64,000 bases of DNA, taken from contig NW_005434659.1 of the NCBI RefSeq assembly GCF_000315625.1, positions 619,591 to 683,590 of the forward strand, written 5' to 3'. Below are positions 1 to 13,000 of this stretch, in pieces; the first letter of the stretch is position 1, and every line of letters starts with the position of its first letter. Both the position numbers and the translations under genes were made by a program. The notes beneath the pieces are model-generated. The model was not told where the DNA came from. It was given only the letters and a program-made list of their open reading frames with translations, and searched no databases. The stretch comes from Guillardia theta CCMP2712 (taxonomy: Eukaryota; Cryptophyceae; Pyrenomonadales; Geminigeraceae).

Positions 1-3000
1 TGGCCCATAGAAGCCAAACTGACAGGAACAGTTGGCGAGGTTGACATCTTGCCAACCTCCTGCCTTGATCGGGCAGACAGTCACATTCAAAGACTTGGTC
101 TGCATGTTGACTATGGAACAGTCGACGCCGCTGAAGGAAGGCTCGCAGTGACATTCCGCATCGATGCATCTTCCTCTCGCACTGCAGTCGTTGACACACG
201 TTGAGTCCTGGAAGGTCCATGAGAGGATCTCGTGGACTTGACTGACGGAGCCTGTGGAGGCGGTGAAACCTACCCAGGCATGTCCTGACGTCAAACTCAG
301 CACCTCGTCAATGTTGAAGGGGAACGAAAGTATCGGGCGGTCGAGGTCGTCCATCCATATCTGCATGTTGCCGGGTCGTCGTTTCAAGACCTGTATGGCC
401 CTCGGACTTGCAAAGTAGCTGGGGTCTTGCACAACCTCAGGACGGATCCAAACCTCGTACCGAATCCTCATGGTGTGAACGTTTCCGTCGGCAAGGTTGG
501 GCAAGGCTGAGGTGTGAGCGATGCGAGACCTCAGGCTCGGCTCGTTCTGTTCTGTTCCCATGGTGTGAACCGCCAGGTGATTGAGGTACACATCTCCCAG
601 GTTAGCGTTGTACCACGTGTCTAACTCGAAGGCAATGGAGTTGTCTATCCCCCCATACCCGAGGTTGCTTCCGTTACCTCCGAGAGCAAACGGAGTGCCA
701 TTGTCATGTACGACAAAAGCCAGTCCGTCCCCTCCTCGATTGATACATCTTCCTGCGTTCTGAGCCGACACTGAGCAGTTCCGGACTGGATCTGTGATGC
801 GGAAAGAGAACTGAGTTTCAAACCCCAGGCTAACTCGCTGAGGCACGTTGAACCACACGGCCCCTACGGAGTTGAAAGCATTCCTGCACAACCGGAGCGA
901 GCTGACACAGCCCGTCCGACCTTCCCAGCAGACCAGGGGACCCTGAAGGCTTTGGAAATAGGAGGAGCCCACAAGGTTGAATCCGAATGTGGTGTTGAAG
1001 AAGGGAAAGTCAAAGCCCTTGCCTACCGTTATCCTGAAGGGACTCCCAGGAAGGTCGTCATCAAGCATGCTCACTGACATGAGATAAGTCCCACTGACTG
1101 TGATGTTGTAAGCCACGAAGTAAGTTCCGTCCAGTCGATCGAAGACCATCGTTGAGTTCTCCCCAGATCCAAAGTTGGTGCTTTGGATGAACACCTCTAC
1201 TTTTTCTCGCCCACTGGAACGCTGATTTCCAAACTTATCTCTGGCAATCACAGTGAATGTAGATGGATATCCAATGACTGCAGAATGCAGGCCTGAGCCC
1301 ACAACCGTACTCTTGAAAACCTCGGTGAGTCCTCCGGCTATGGAAAGGGAGAATGGACTGCCTTTGATATGCTGAGTTGTTCCATTTGCATAGATGAACA
1401 CCAAGGAAAACTGGTACGTTCCTGCTCGTGTGATGTTGTATGACCCAGAGTACATGTTGTTTGCGTCTACATACAGCTTGAAATTCTGATATGTTGACGG
1501 CTGTGCACCTGGAATGATGACCGTGTAAAATGGTACCAGATTTGGGAAGAGGTTTCGATAGTTGCCCCACGTATACATAGCTCCATCAGGACCCTTCCAA
1601 ATCGCCTCGTTGATTCTTCCCCACTCATCATACTGCCCGCAAGGTCCTAGTCGCGAGGTTTTGCACGAGGCTTGTTTGTTGTATTCAGCAGGATCGGAAA
1701 AAGGACTTACGGGAACACAGTCGTGCAACAAGCCTCCGCGAGCGTTATACGCCACCTGGTTAGAGAAAGCTGGATACTGGAGCGCCTCTACTGGTCCATT
1801 CACAACAGACCCGGATGCTGGCTGGCTGTTCGCCCAGCTCGTCCAGATGGTCTGGCATTGAGTGCCTGCTGTGCAGCCGTCGCTTGGAAAGATCTGCTTC
1901 CACTTTGTCAGCACGCCGCTTCCTCCGTTGTTGACGTTGGGGTTCCAAGCGTGACAGTAGGGGCCCTCATCGCCCTGCAAGACTCGTCGGTTGCCCCATC
2001 GGTCTCTCGTCTCCACGGAGAAGGTGCACACTAGACCAGCTCCACAAGAAACGAGCCCGTTGCCGAAGGCTGTGCTAGCTCCGATGTCAACTACATCTGG
2101 GCGCACAACAATCATGTAGGGACTCTTGTCCAAGTCGACATAGAATCCTGCTGCGGTCAACAAGCGAACATTGAAGGGATAGGTACCAGACGTCGTCAGC
2201 TTGTAGTCGACAGTGTAATGAGCGTCGCCATAGTCGTGGAAGGAGTAAGATTGAAAGTTGACCTGCCAAAGCTGCTCCAACTCTTCGAGCTTGAGAGTGT
2301 CGAAGTATCTTATTCTCATAGGGTCAAACTGAATGAAAAACGATGATTCAAGTGCAGACTTCCAGAGGTAGTTGAAGTACGAATCTCTTAAGAAAATATC
2401 AAAATAGACAAACTTGCCAGAAACGATTGCGCCTTTGTAATCTGAGGATAATGTGTAAACATTCTTGTCTTCCGAAACGCCTGTCCCATTCACAATTGAC
2501 GTCTTTGCATCAAACAATCCAGGCTCGACCTTGAATGGAATGGGATCACTACTCAGAAGTAAGCCAAGGTAGCTGATTGCAAGGTTGTACAGCCCTGCCC
2601 TCGTGATTTTATAGGAGATGAACCATGTTCCATTGTCATAGTTCTTGTACTGTAAGTCACAAACCATGTTGGACACCGTAGAAATCTCAGGCGCTGGAGA
2701 AATCGACGTAGAAGACTCACTCCAGCGTCTGTTGCATTGACTGAGTCAAATCTATTGCACAAACAAATAGCATCTTTACCTTCCTTTGGTGGTCAAATAC
2801 TCGGAGACGAATCCTTCCACGTTTTGTCTATTCCCAGTTGCAGAATCGTAGGCAACAAAGTAAGGATTTCCTATGGAGTTGACAGCTTGTGTGTAATACA
2901 GTTGACTTACGTTGTGGCTTGAAATCCATGATTGGATTTCAGCATCGGACATAATCCCCATCCATGACGGCCTGGCTGGATCAAGGTTCGCAATTTCCAG

Positions 3001-6000
3001 TCCGTAATATCCGTTCCCGAGGACATCGGGAGGCATGATCATGTTAGCCTCTAGTCCTATCCTCTCCAAGGGCGGACAGAACCTCACTCCATTGGGATTG
3101 ATGACTCCATCCAAGAATGTCTGCAAGGCATTACTCACCGGGCTACTGACGTGCTGCTGTGCTGCTTTCATGTTGACCTGACACTGATTGGGAGAGGCGC
3201 ATTGCCTGACGGGACACGCGCTTTCATTTGCAGCCCTTCCATGCCAAGGTGGCGGCGTGTACGAAGAACAGCCTGTTGAGCTTCCATTTGGACAACAACC
3301 TGGCGAACATGGAACTTTGTTCTTGAGATAATTGCAAATGAGCTGAGGTGATAGATTTGGTGAAAGGACTGCACCTGGCATGTTCTGTTCAGTTGGCTTG
3401 TTGCATGGGCTCATATCCGCTTCAAAGAGAGATGGGCACTTGCAAGAAATATCTGTCAGCACTTGATCTTGCACCAACGGACAATCTGCGACCGAAACCC
3501 CAGAGAGATGCACTTGGAAATCTACTTGATTCGATTTGACTTGATTCAATCTTGTGTCCCGCGCGAAAATCAGGAAACTATTAGGCTTCCCTGCGGTCCC
3601 GACAGCTTGACCATGAGTTTCTACTGTTGAATTAGGAGCGTAAGCTGGACCAGGGGCGACGTAAGTGATGAAAGGCGAGAATTGAATGTCATTGCACAGA
3701 GGGTTGCAGAGTAGAATCGAAATCTTATGAACTCCAGCAATCAGAGGATCCCATTCAACTAGATAGTCGCCCATCCAATTGTCGTCTCCAGAGAATTGGA
3801 ACTTTGCTGAATTCGGTGAAGTTCCATTCCTTGAGGCCGTCTGGGCGATCAAAGGTTCTTCAAAGGTGATTCGCAGTTGTTCCTTCTGCGTCGCCCAGTT
3901 TCCGTAGATGTCCTGAATGCGGACAGAAAAAAACGCTCGATATCCTGCGATAGCTGTTCGCAAACCAGTGCCAAACGCTTGAATTAGATCAGATCTGGTT
4001 GGACCTGAATCAACCCACACGCTTGCAGTATGATGTCACAAATCAGTGCAAATTCAATTCACATCTGTACCTGAAGGGACTTCGAGGAAAGTTCGGAGAC
4101 AAGCCATCAGGATTAGAAGGGGAATATGATACACAAGAAGAGTTTTCTGGAGGGCACCATGCGATTCCAATGCTGGAATCGAAGTAGTCGGTCCTTGCTA
4201 CCCCAACGTTGCAGTATTTCTGTCCCCCAAAAAGAGCGCTGAGAATCCAAATCAGGCAAACTCGACTAACGACTTGATCCTTACCTGCCGCTCTGCAGAC
4301 GGATCTCTTGTGAGCCAGGGCACCCAAGGCCAGTATCTTTCATTGCCACGTAGAGCGAATATCTACCGGACAGAGTGACCGCATACTCAGCCACATACGA
4401 ACCGTTTCCATCATTCATCACGTTTGCAAAGAAATAAGCATCCGTGGAGGTGTGAACCAAAGCAACGATGTATTGATCTCCACCCGCTAGACGAGGATTG
4501 TTGTAAGCGTCATAGGAGTCTATGTAGAAATGAGTGGGAATTCCTGCCCTTGTCGTTGATGTGTATGCAAGTCCAGGGCCGTGGGCTATGCTGTGTCCAG
4601 GAGAGGTTCGATCTGGAATGATGATAGCTGTTCTTGTATTGTACCCCTTGGGAAATGGAATCGCTGTCATATACGTGTCTACCCCTTCACGCAGTTGCAG
4701 GTTAAAGAAGTTGATTTCGTAGAATCCAGGTATAGTTGGTTTGAAGTATAATATACACTTCTCCTGTCCGAGAGGGCAAGGAGGATTACTAGCAGTTGTG
4801 CAACGATAGAAATTGGCATCGAACTTCTGTCGTAGTGCGTAAGAATTTTTCTCATCCCAGGTGCGAATGTCATTCCCAGGAGGATAAGGATATCCGTATT
4901 GTTGACCAGTGACTGCCGATGGTGGAGTTGTCACCCATGGTCCAACAAGTTTGCTTGCTAAAGATGTATTTCTTGCAACAATCTGGGCTGCTAGGATTGG
5001 GCCAGGATATCCTAATTGATCCTGATAAAGCTTATTGAAGGAGTTCTCAAGTCTGTAAGTATCACATGTTTGATCGCATCTGGACCACCATTCTGGGCTT
5101 CCTCCATTACTTCCTAGAATGTATCCTCGTTGATATGCTTGGCCCTCGCTCGGAACATCAGTTTTGACCTGAGGAGCTCCCGGTCCGACAATGTATTCAG
5201 GCGCTCCGTACTGAAACGATTCATTCAAAGGCATGAAGCCTCGGGGACAATCCGATACAATCTTGACTGTACTCCCAGCTGTGTATTGCAAATACATGGT
5301 ATCTAACACTTGCGAACAAGGATAGTATCCTTGAGAGATATTGTAGGTACTTGTGTTTGAAGACTGGAAGGAGCTGAAGCACATGTTCTCCTCAACCCCA
5401 TCATTGGTGGCAGAATCCTTTTTCTGATCAAAAGTTACCCCACAGTTCGTGCAGATACTGTCCAGACATTCCGATTTTGGCACAGGAGGGCGATAAAACC
5501 TCTCACAACCAGGTGATAAAAGGGGGTATTGTAGTGTCTGCAAGAATACTTGATCCATAATTCCATAGATTACTTTGAAGCCTAGGTAAGGCATTCCAAG
5601 AGGTAAATTGCGGTCATCTGTTTGAAAGTTCACTGCTGTACCTGTGTCTGAAGCTGATACAATAGATTGCGGCATCGCGTAAACAGATTGTGGAAATGTG
5701 CCACCTACTCCAAATGCGGCTATCTTGTCATTGAGCGATACATAAGGTGAAGTGTAAAGGGAAATCTCGTCGAAGCCTTGCTCCAAGTTGAAGAAGATGA
5801 AGACGAAGACCATTGGTAACCCATACATCTGGTTGCTCTCTGGTATCACCGTCCAGGTGCAGTTTAGGTTATTGCCGTATGTCCTATCTTTACCATATCC
5901 ATCGGAGAAGGACCCAAAGCTCTTGTGTATGTTCCTCACCCCAGTGCATGGAACGTCAGGATCGGAACAATTGAATCCTGACCACCCATGATCACAATGA

Positions 6001-6793
6001 CAGAAGCCTACCGAAAAATCGCAGATCCCATGACCATTGCATAGTTGAGAATACTTCAAGTCTGCGTTTTGATTCACAGTCTCGGAAAATTTTGTGTAGT
6101 CTGCATAGCCACAGATTCCAAGGTCTGCTCCGTTGACATCATAGCAGAGTGCTTCACCCAAACTCCCATCCAAGAGATTTTGAGGTCGTCCTTGGTAAAA
6201 CTTGATCAAATCATCTACATTACTGCCATCTGTCGGATAATACGAGCTTCCCCATCTTGATGCTCTGAATTGGGACGTATCGCTATCACTGAATTCTCTC
6301 ACTAGTTTTTCGATGTCAGATATGGTTAACACTACCTGGAATCATATTCTTAAATGCATTTTGAAATATAACACCGTACCTGGCTTCCAAAGGGGTCATA
6401 CAGAATCAATCTTGATAGTCCTATTCTCATCTCCTTCCATTCAAGTTTTTGATTCTTAATACTTCCGTCGATACCATCCCAAGAGTTGAAAGTTGTTTGA
6501 ATACCTTGTTTCCAAATTTGTGCTTGCACCATCCTGAAGATGGTTCTGGATGGCACATCGTATCCAGAACAAATTATTCCTTTGGGCGGGAGTGGGAACC
6601 GTGAGTACCCAGCAACATAGGAGGGATTGGGATTGTACTGTTCGAAGGCGGGTAAGGGGTAGCTGTATGGCTGTGCCGTCACGAGTGGAGCGAGTAAAAA
6701 TACGAGAGAGGTACAGATTAAAGTGCTTAGCTCATCCCTGCTGCACCTTCCCTTCCTCCTCCTCCTCTGCCTGCCCCGCCCCTCACCCTTCAT
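1..6793 (-). CDS. Giant secreted EGF/CUB/filamin-repeat/L-type lectin protein (3' partial)
   Basis: Four exons read leftward: 6793-6380, 6335-4285, 4021-2780 and 2728 to beyond base 1. The introns are 44, 263 and 51 bp, with GT-AG ends and matching phases. The ATG is followed by a basic stretch and a hydrophobic segment (LICTSLVFLLAPLVTA), a signal peptide. An EGF-like module (CNGHGICDFSVGFCHCDHGW) follows at about residue 235. A CUB-like domain comes next (GSFSDG ... FEDEIS-type core, GFKVIYG). Several filamin-type beta-sandwiches follow, ending in PGSPFRITVG (about 1021-1050) and KGSPFSLSIAG (about 1330-1360). Next is a legume/L-type lectin fold (about 250-730: DGLAFVVHDNGTPFALGG, NSIAFELDTW, HAWVGFTASTGS). 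A second EGF (GRCIDAECHCEPSFSGVDC, about 110-180) stays open at the edge. The role is inferred as extracellular glycan binding or adhesion; a C-terminal membrane anchor could lie outside the window. Confidence 0.85.
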
Positions 6794-7035
6794 ATCGCAT
6801 CGCCCGCATTGAGTAACGACTGCAACAGACCATCATATCCTTTTGGTAGGAGGGGTAGTGGTGGACATAAATGGGTGGTATTAGAAGCAGAAGGGGTAGT
6901 TTTGAGGAGACTGAGGGGGTGAAGCTTTGAGGGTACTGGTGAATAGGGGGGGTGATTGTGTAACCAGGGCAAGGGAGTGGGAACTTGATCTCGGTTGCGA
7001 ACATGTAGGGGGAACCAAGTAGACTGATAGGCAGC
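6794..7035. promoter_or_regulatory. Shared upstream region of the divergent giant-ectodomain genes
   Basis: The 242 bp between the two start codons must hold the 5' ends of both genes. From about 6840 to 6960 the plus strand is G-rich (repeated GGGGTAG and GGGTGG). On the minus strand, upstream of the left gene, it therefore reads CTACCCC/CCACCC. The same C-rich coding-strand tract precedes several other genes in the window. No clear TATA box is seen. The promoter role is inference. Confidence 0.4.
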
Positions 7036-10000
7036 ATGAGGCTGCGAGCACAGAGGAGGTCTGAACAAGGCAGACAGCAAGACAAGTTCTCTACTGGTAC
7101 ACCAATCCTTTCCTGCTGCCCTCTCTCAACGTCGCTTGACATTCCCTTCAGGTCTTGTTGACCTTGTTACAGACAGAGTGAAAAACCAGTTGTTCGGTGT
7201 TCTCACCATTGTACTATTTCCTGTGATTCTTCTCAATGTTTTAGTTGATGTCTACACTAGCAGGTGCTTAGAACTTTATCTCTCTGCGCGTTGTCTAACT
7301 CGTCTATGCTTGTTTTTAGTGTTTTGATTGGCTGGAGCGATCACGTGGTGACAGGCCTGTCTCTCATGCAAGCACCAGATAGCATGATTATGGGGGAATC
7401 AAGCAGTCAACCACTTATTTTCCTTGCAACAAACACATATTCTCTGCCCGTTTCTGGTATATATCTTTCTGAAGAGAGAGTGATTGTATTCATGTCATGT
7501 TGACTCAGGTAGTGTAATCACTGTCCAGATCCTCAAGTTTTATCCCGAGCCTCAGTATCACTTCTGTGGAAGTCTGAACACAAACAGCTTTGCAGCTGAG
7601 AGACTTGCTGGAGTGTGCAATCCTTCATTAGCTGGCAATGTTATCATATCAAATATCTCCGGATATGCAAATTTCGACCAACTCACATTTGTAGGAGGTT
7701 TGTATTGAAATGTCACGAATATTAGAATCTGAATCATACTGCAGGTGTGCCTGGAACATTTGTATTGAACGTTTCGTCGTATTACGAACAGAACCAGACC
7801 GATTACCTAGGAAATCAAGTGACTGTTTCCATAGTGTCCACGTCTGTCACTGTGCCCATCAAGGTCTTGAAGAACACCAATGTCACATTGTCGTCGTTGC
7901 AGAGTGCTCCAGATGTGGTGGAATATGGATATGCGTTCAATGGTTACTACCGTATGTGTTCAGGTGTTGCCGGGCAAAGCACTGATTGCACCTCGACCTT
8001 TCAAGATGAATATTTGCCACCTCGAGTGAGGTTGGATTATAAAGGAAATCAATTGCTATCAAACAACACGATGGTCACTCTCTTTCTCGTTACCAACTTC
8101 AGCGAAATTGATATGCAGCACGTCAAATTTCCCATGACAAAGAATCCCCATGGTGTCGGATCTGTGGAGAAAATGGCGAGATTGAGTTGGGGTGTTGGTG
8201 CTGAATTTGTCATTTCCACGATGATTTCCAGCTCCAACGTTGTAAGTTTTGATGATTTCGTCGTCCAGGGCTCCAACAATCCAAGCCTCTTCTTTGCTTT
8301 CTACAGCTGTGGTGTCTTTGAACTTTGGAATTTCAAGATGTGGATCGATGGCGTCTGGGCGGTACGGGAAATGCTCTTGATCCCTCCGTTGGATGCTCGT
8401 GGACTTCGGCCAGGGGACGGCGAGAGGTGGGTTGGAGGCATCGCACCTTCGAGTGTGGGATCCGATGGAGTCGCTTCTGGGGATCAGTCGTACCTACCTC
8501 AACTTGAGATCTCTGACTTTCCCAAGCAAGTCACGGAAGGTGAAGTCTTCACCGTCACGGTCAACGTCATCGCATACTTGTACCCACGATCGTTGGGCAA
8601 GTACAGCCTCGTGAACGGAGTCATTCTTTTTGCTGTGGCTGTGCCAACCATGGCAGTCCCGGCCACCTCAAAAGAATCCTTCCTGTCGAAAATCAAGTAC
8701 CTTGAAAATGGAGTTAGCAGTCCAAGCAATAAGAATGGAGCTATCTTTCAAAATCTTGCTTTCAGTCTGGATGGACTTGAGGGTACATATCGGATTCGAA
8801 TATATGCTCAAGGCCAATATTATATTGAGACTGGGGATATTGTTGTGAGCTCGGTTGTAAACACAATCTTGTTCAAACTTCCTTCAACCTTCACTGGTCA
8901 GGTTGATGGTTGTTCACCCCCACTCAACTTAAGTTCGAATCAGGAATTCTGTATCTCAGCAGAATCTTACGAGAAGGTGTCGACCTTACCGTATTTGTTG
9001 GCCTACCAGTGTAAGAAAATATTTTCTCTCTCGCAAAGCTGTGAAATCACTCCAAGACAATCGATCTCGGTAATTCTAGAAAATCAGTCGGTACCATTCG
9101 AATATGCAGACAATGGCACCATTCGTTGGACAAATCTTCATGCATCCAGAATAACCTTGAATGATGTGCAATACAATCTCATTCCTGATAAAGCAAGGTA
9201 TGAGTTCACTGATATCAGAATAATGAGCTTGTTTCGTAGCCAAATGAACATCATTTTCCGTATAGGTCAAGTTGAAGCCAATCAAAAAATCTCTCTAATT
9301 GTGAACACTTCAAGACTTGACACTGCTGTAAAATTCTGCAACTATGATCCAGTAGGATACATCTCTGTTATTTCGTCGTCAGCAGACCCTCTTGCTACCG
9401 TATCCTACCCGGGCGGTCTTATGAAGGTCACGATATTCGCCGCTACAACCACAGGACAGCCAGCACGAAATCGTTTCTTCTGTCTTCGATTCTTTGAGCT
9501 AGATTGGCATGATCCCTTTGCAGATCATGTCAGAGATCAAGACAACTATCGAATATTTCAGTCAGAAAAGAATTTCAACCCCTTTGCAACCCTTTCAAAC
9601 CTCACTTTTCACAACTCATCTTGTTTTCCTACAGATCAGACTGGCACTGGGAGTTTAGACTTTTATTTTGATACTCCTGAGCTCAAGTTTCGTTCAGGTT
9701 CTTATGCTTGGTACGTGGAGTCAGCTGAAAATGAAAGTGGGCAAATCTATCAAAGGTTTGGAAATATTTTTTATCAGAAGTATCAATGGACAAGCAGAAG
9801 CGAAAGTCTCAAGTGCATCTATGAGAAATTCGGTGTTGAGATACCTCTTGCCCGGACCAACTCATACTATGTGTACTTGCGCAATGGATGGAAATCTCCT
9901 CCCACAGAGGTGCTTGCAACTTCCAGGTGGCCTCAGCCGAACCCTCCGGACGGGTCCTCATTCTTCCCGCTACGAAGTAGTTATTATGGTGCACTTGAGG

Positions 10001-13000
10001 CTAGGATAGCGAGTGTCGAAACGCCGTACGAATTCTGGGTCAGAATTTATGATGGAAACGCGATCTCTGACGTGTTGCTGTTTCCGTCAGGAGTGTCTGT
10101 GACTATGTATATGGTATCGGCTCCCAAAAGCTTTCCTGCAACGTTCCAAGCTTGTTCCCAGTACATCACGAATAACTGCTACTCTCTCACTGACTTCGAT
10201 TTTACTTTGACGTCTGTAACGGATTCGTTCGGTTATGCACGTTTTCAAATCTCGTCAAGTATCAAATATCAAGGGATCTTCAGGTTTGTGCTTACCATCG
10301 GCTCTATCGGTCAATCAGGCAGCAACTTCTTCTCTCAGGTCTTTGAGATTGTCTTCACCTCCTCCCTCAAGGAAGCCTTTGATTGCACCTCCGCTCAGTC
10401 GCTGCTGTCTTCCGCTCAGAGATTAGCTCCTGCTGTCAAGTATTACAACGCATGCCCCTTCCGAAATCCTGATGCATCCTGTAAATGGAATTTTACTGTT
10501 TGTGACTTCGGGTATCCGAACATGGTTTGGAGATCAAGCAAAGCTCTGCCTCTATGTCTGCCGCTAGCAAAGAACATCCGACATCCACTCACAGTCTACC
10601 TTGTCAACGATCACAACGAGAGCGTGTATGATCAAAATTTGGTTGTACTGGGAGCTGGGACCAGTATGCCTCAAGTGCATCTTGCTCAAATGATTCAAAG
10701 CGATTCCAATGGTTTGGCGGTACTGGACAACTTCACTGTTGACTTCGCTTTGAAAGGGCCGATTTCGTTGACGGTGCAGCTCCCTCCGTTTCAATCATCT
10801 TATCAAAATATTCCGCTCTCACAACAAGTTCTCACCTCTGGATTGTCAGCTATTGATGATGAAGTTCACGCTGATTTCCTGACGCCCCCACCTTCTGTTG
10901 TGATAATCGGGAGAACCATCGGCCCTGCTCTCCAAGTCAGGATCAAGGTCAAGAGCAAGTGTCTCTCATATCCAGGCGAGCTGGGAATCGGGTGGGTCCC
11001 TCCCAAGCTTGAGGTACGATTTGTTTCATCCTATGAAGCCAACGGCTCGGTGCTGCTGCTTGTGAACCAGTCGGTTTCAATCGCGTCAAACTCCACCGAT
11101 CCAGTGGTGGAACCTCTGAGAGGAGCAGCGGTCGCGACATTTGCCAACATGTCAGTTCAATCAGGACTACCTGGTAGATTCAAGTTTCAAGTTGTCATCC
11201 ATTCTAGCAAACAGGTTCTGTTGACAAGTCAACTGGTGAGTCTGTTGACCACCGCCAACGCTCTCAGAATTCTTGATCACTTCCCGTCAGTCATCAGCCC
11301 GCACCTTTCTTTGCAACTCAGAGTTCAGGTGAACTCCTTGTCAGGGACGCCCTTGGCGAACGCTTTCGTTTACGCTGAGGTGATTCCATACAGCAATGAG
11401 AACCAGCAATCTCCAGCTTCGAGTCTCAACACCTCCAACGTGTCTGCTCTTCTTGATCTCAACTCTTCTTTATCTGTATCAGATACAGATGGAACATGTC
11501 ATTTTCTCCTAACATTTCAATCATACACTCCTGGGCGTTTTGTCCTAGCTTTCAGCAGCCAAGGGGTTGAAAAGATATTTTCTTCGCCATTCAGTTTTCA
11601 ATCACCGATAGCTGAGATGAAGTTCTTGTCAAAACCTGTCATCTCTTCAGTCTTCCCTGAAGTCTGGGTGTGGCCTCAGATCAAATCGAATCGCATTCAT
11701 GTAGGGTTCAACACTCACGCAAGAGCCGGTCCGATCTTCAATCTCCCGTCTAGCATGAAGGATGTGGTCAAAGGTAAGCGCCTGAGCGGGTTGACCAAAC
11801 TTCTTACTTGGATACTGCAGGTTCTCTTCCTTCAGATCCGGGGCCTGTGATCCAAGTCCTAGACCGATGGAACAAAGGCATCATCGGTCTTGTTTTCAAC
11901 GTCACCTTGGTCGACGCAAGCAATAACATTCTTCAAGTGGTGGAATCTGCGGTGGAGAGACAAACCTTGTTCCAGGACCTTGGCCTTCAAACTCCTCAAG
12001 CTACATGCAGCTTTAACAACCAACAAGCCGCCTGTGCGGGGCTGTACGCATTTCCAGGGCTGGGTTTGAGCTCAACAGTGACGACAGGCTTCTACCGATT
12101 CCGATTCGATAGCGAGGGTATCCAACTCGTACAAGAGGACGAATTGTTCTTCGTGAACAAGGCCATGACGGACACGACCGAAGTTGATGCATACATGTTG
12201 GGGACCATGCTAACGGGACTGATGTGCATCATCTTGTTTGAGATGAACAAGATGGATAACTTGATCGTAAACCAAAACACGTTCAAATATGTGCAGAGTC
12301 AGAAGTTCAAGAAGCTTTGGATGGTAGTTGCAACAGGCTTAATGATGTTCTTGTTCTACGTCATTGTCACCTTCTACACCATGTTGAGTGAGAATAAGAC
12401 TCCTCCGCATAAAGCAAACGGCATACTGAATGGTTCGGATTACATCTCAATGTATGGCTCGTTCGTTATCATGGTCGCAGTCTCCGCGTCTTGTGTATAT
12501 TCCTTGTATTTTATGTTCCAGAACCGCCAAAGCTTTTCTATCAAGAACAATGACCTCTTCGTTCGAAAACTGTGCGCACCTGTTGAAATCGAACAAGCTC
12601 GAAGATTTTTCATAGGAAGCGTGAGAAATTTGATCGTCGCCAAGGATCGAGTGTCTTCTTCGCATGGTTTCTTTGCCAAGCTTTACGATCGATACAGATA
12701 TCGACTGGGAAGGATCAAAAGGCTCGTCAGTGCGCTTTGGGAATGGCTCAAGAAGGTAAGAGGCTTTGCCAAGGCCACGTACAGGAGGGTCAAGTACAGT
12801 ATCCCCTTGTTCAACAGCTTGTATTTCGGGTGGTTCGACATGACGATCGGGCAGAGGGTGCTGGGGGCGATCTGGCTGAGCGTGTTTGTCGTGCTCTCGT
12901 TCCTGGGCTTCGGCCTCTGGTTCTCGCACAAGCTCGACACGTGGCTGAGCGGCTTCTACGGGGAGTACGTCAGCACCCTGGTGGCCCTCGGATACGTCCC

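Noticed and set aside
4043-4327. 94-codon open frame across the 263 bp intron of the left giant gene
   Set aside because: It overlaps the exon edge and lies largely in the intron. The flanking exons join in phase without it.
12447-12929. 160-codon minus-strand ORF rich in Arg/Glu/Pro
   Set aside because: It lies opposite the coding exon of the membrane protein and shows only the complement's composition.
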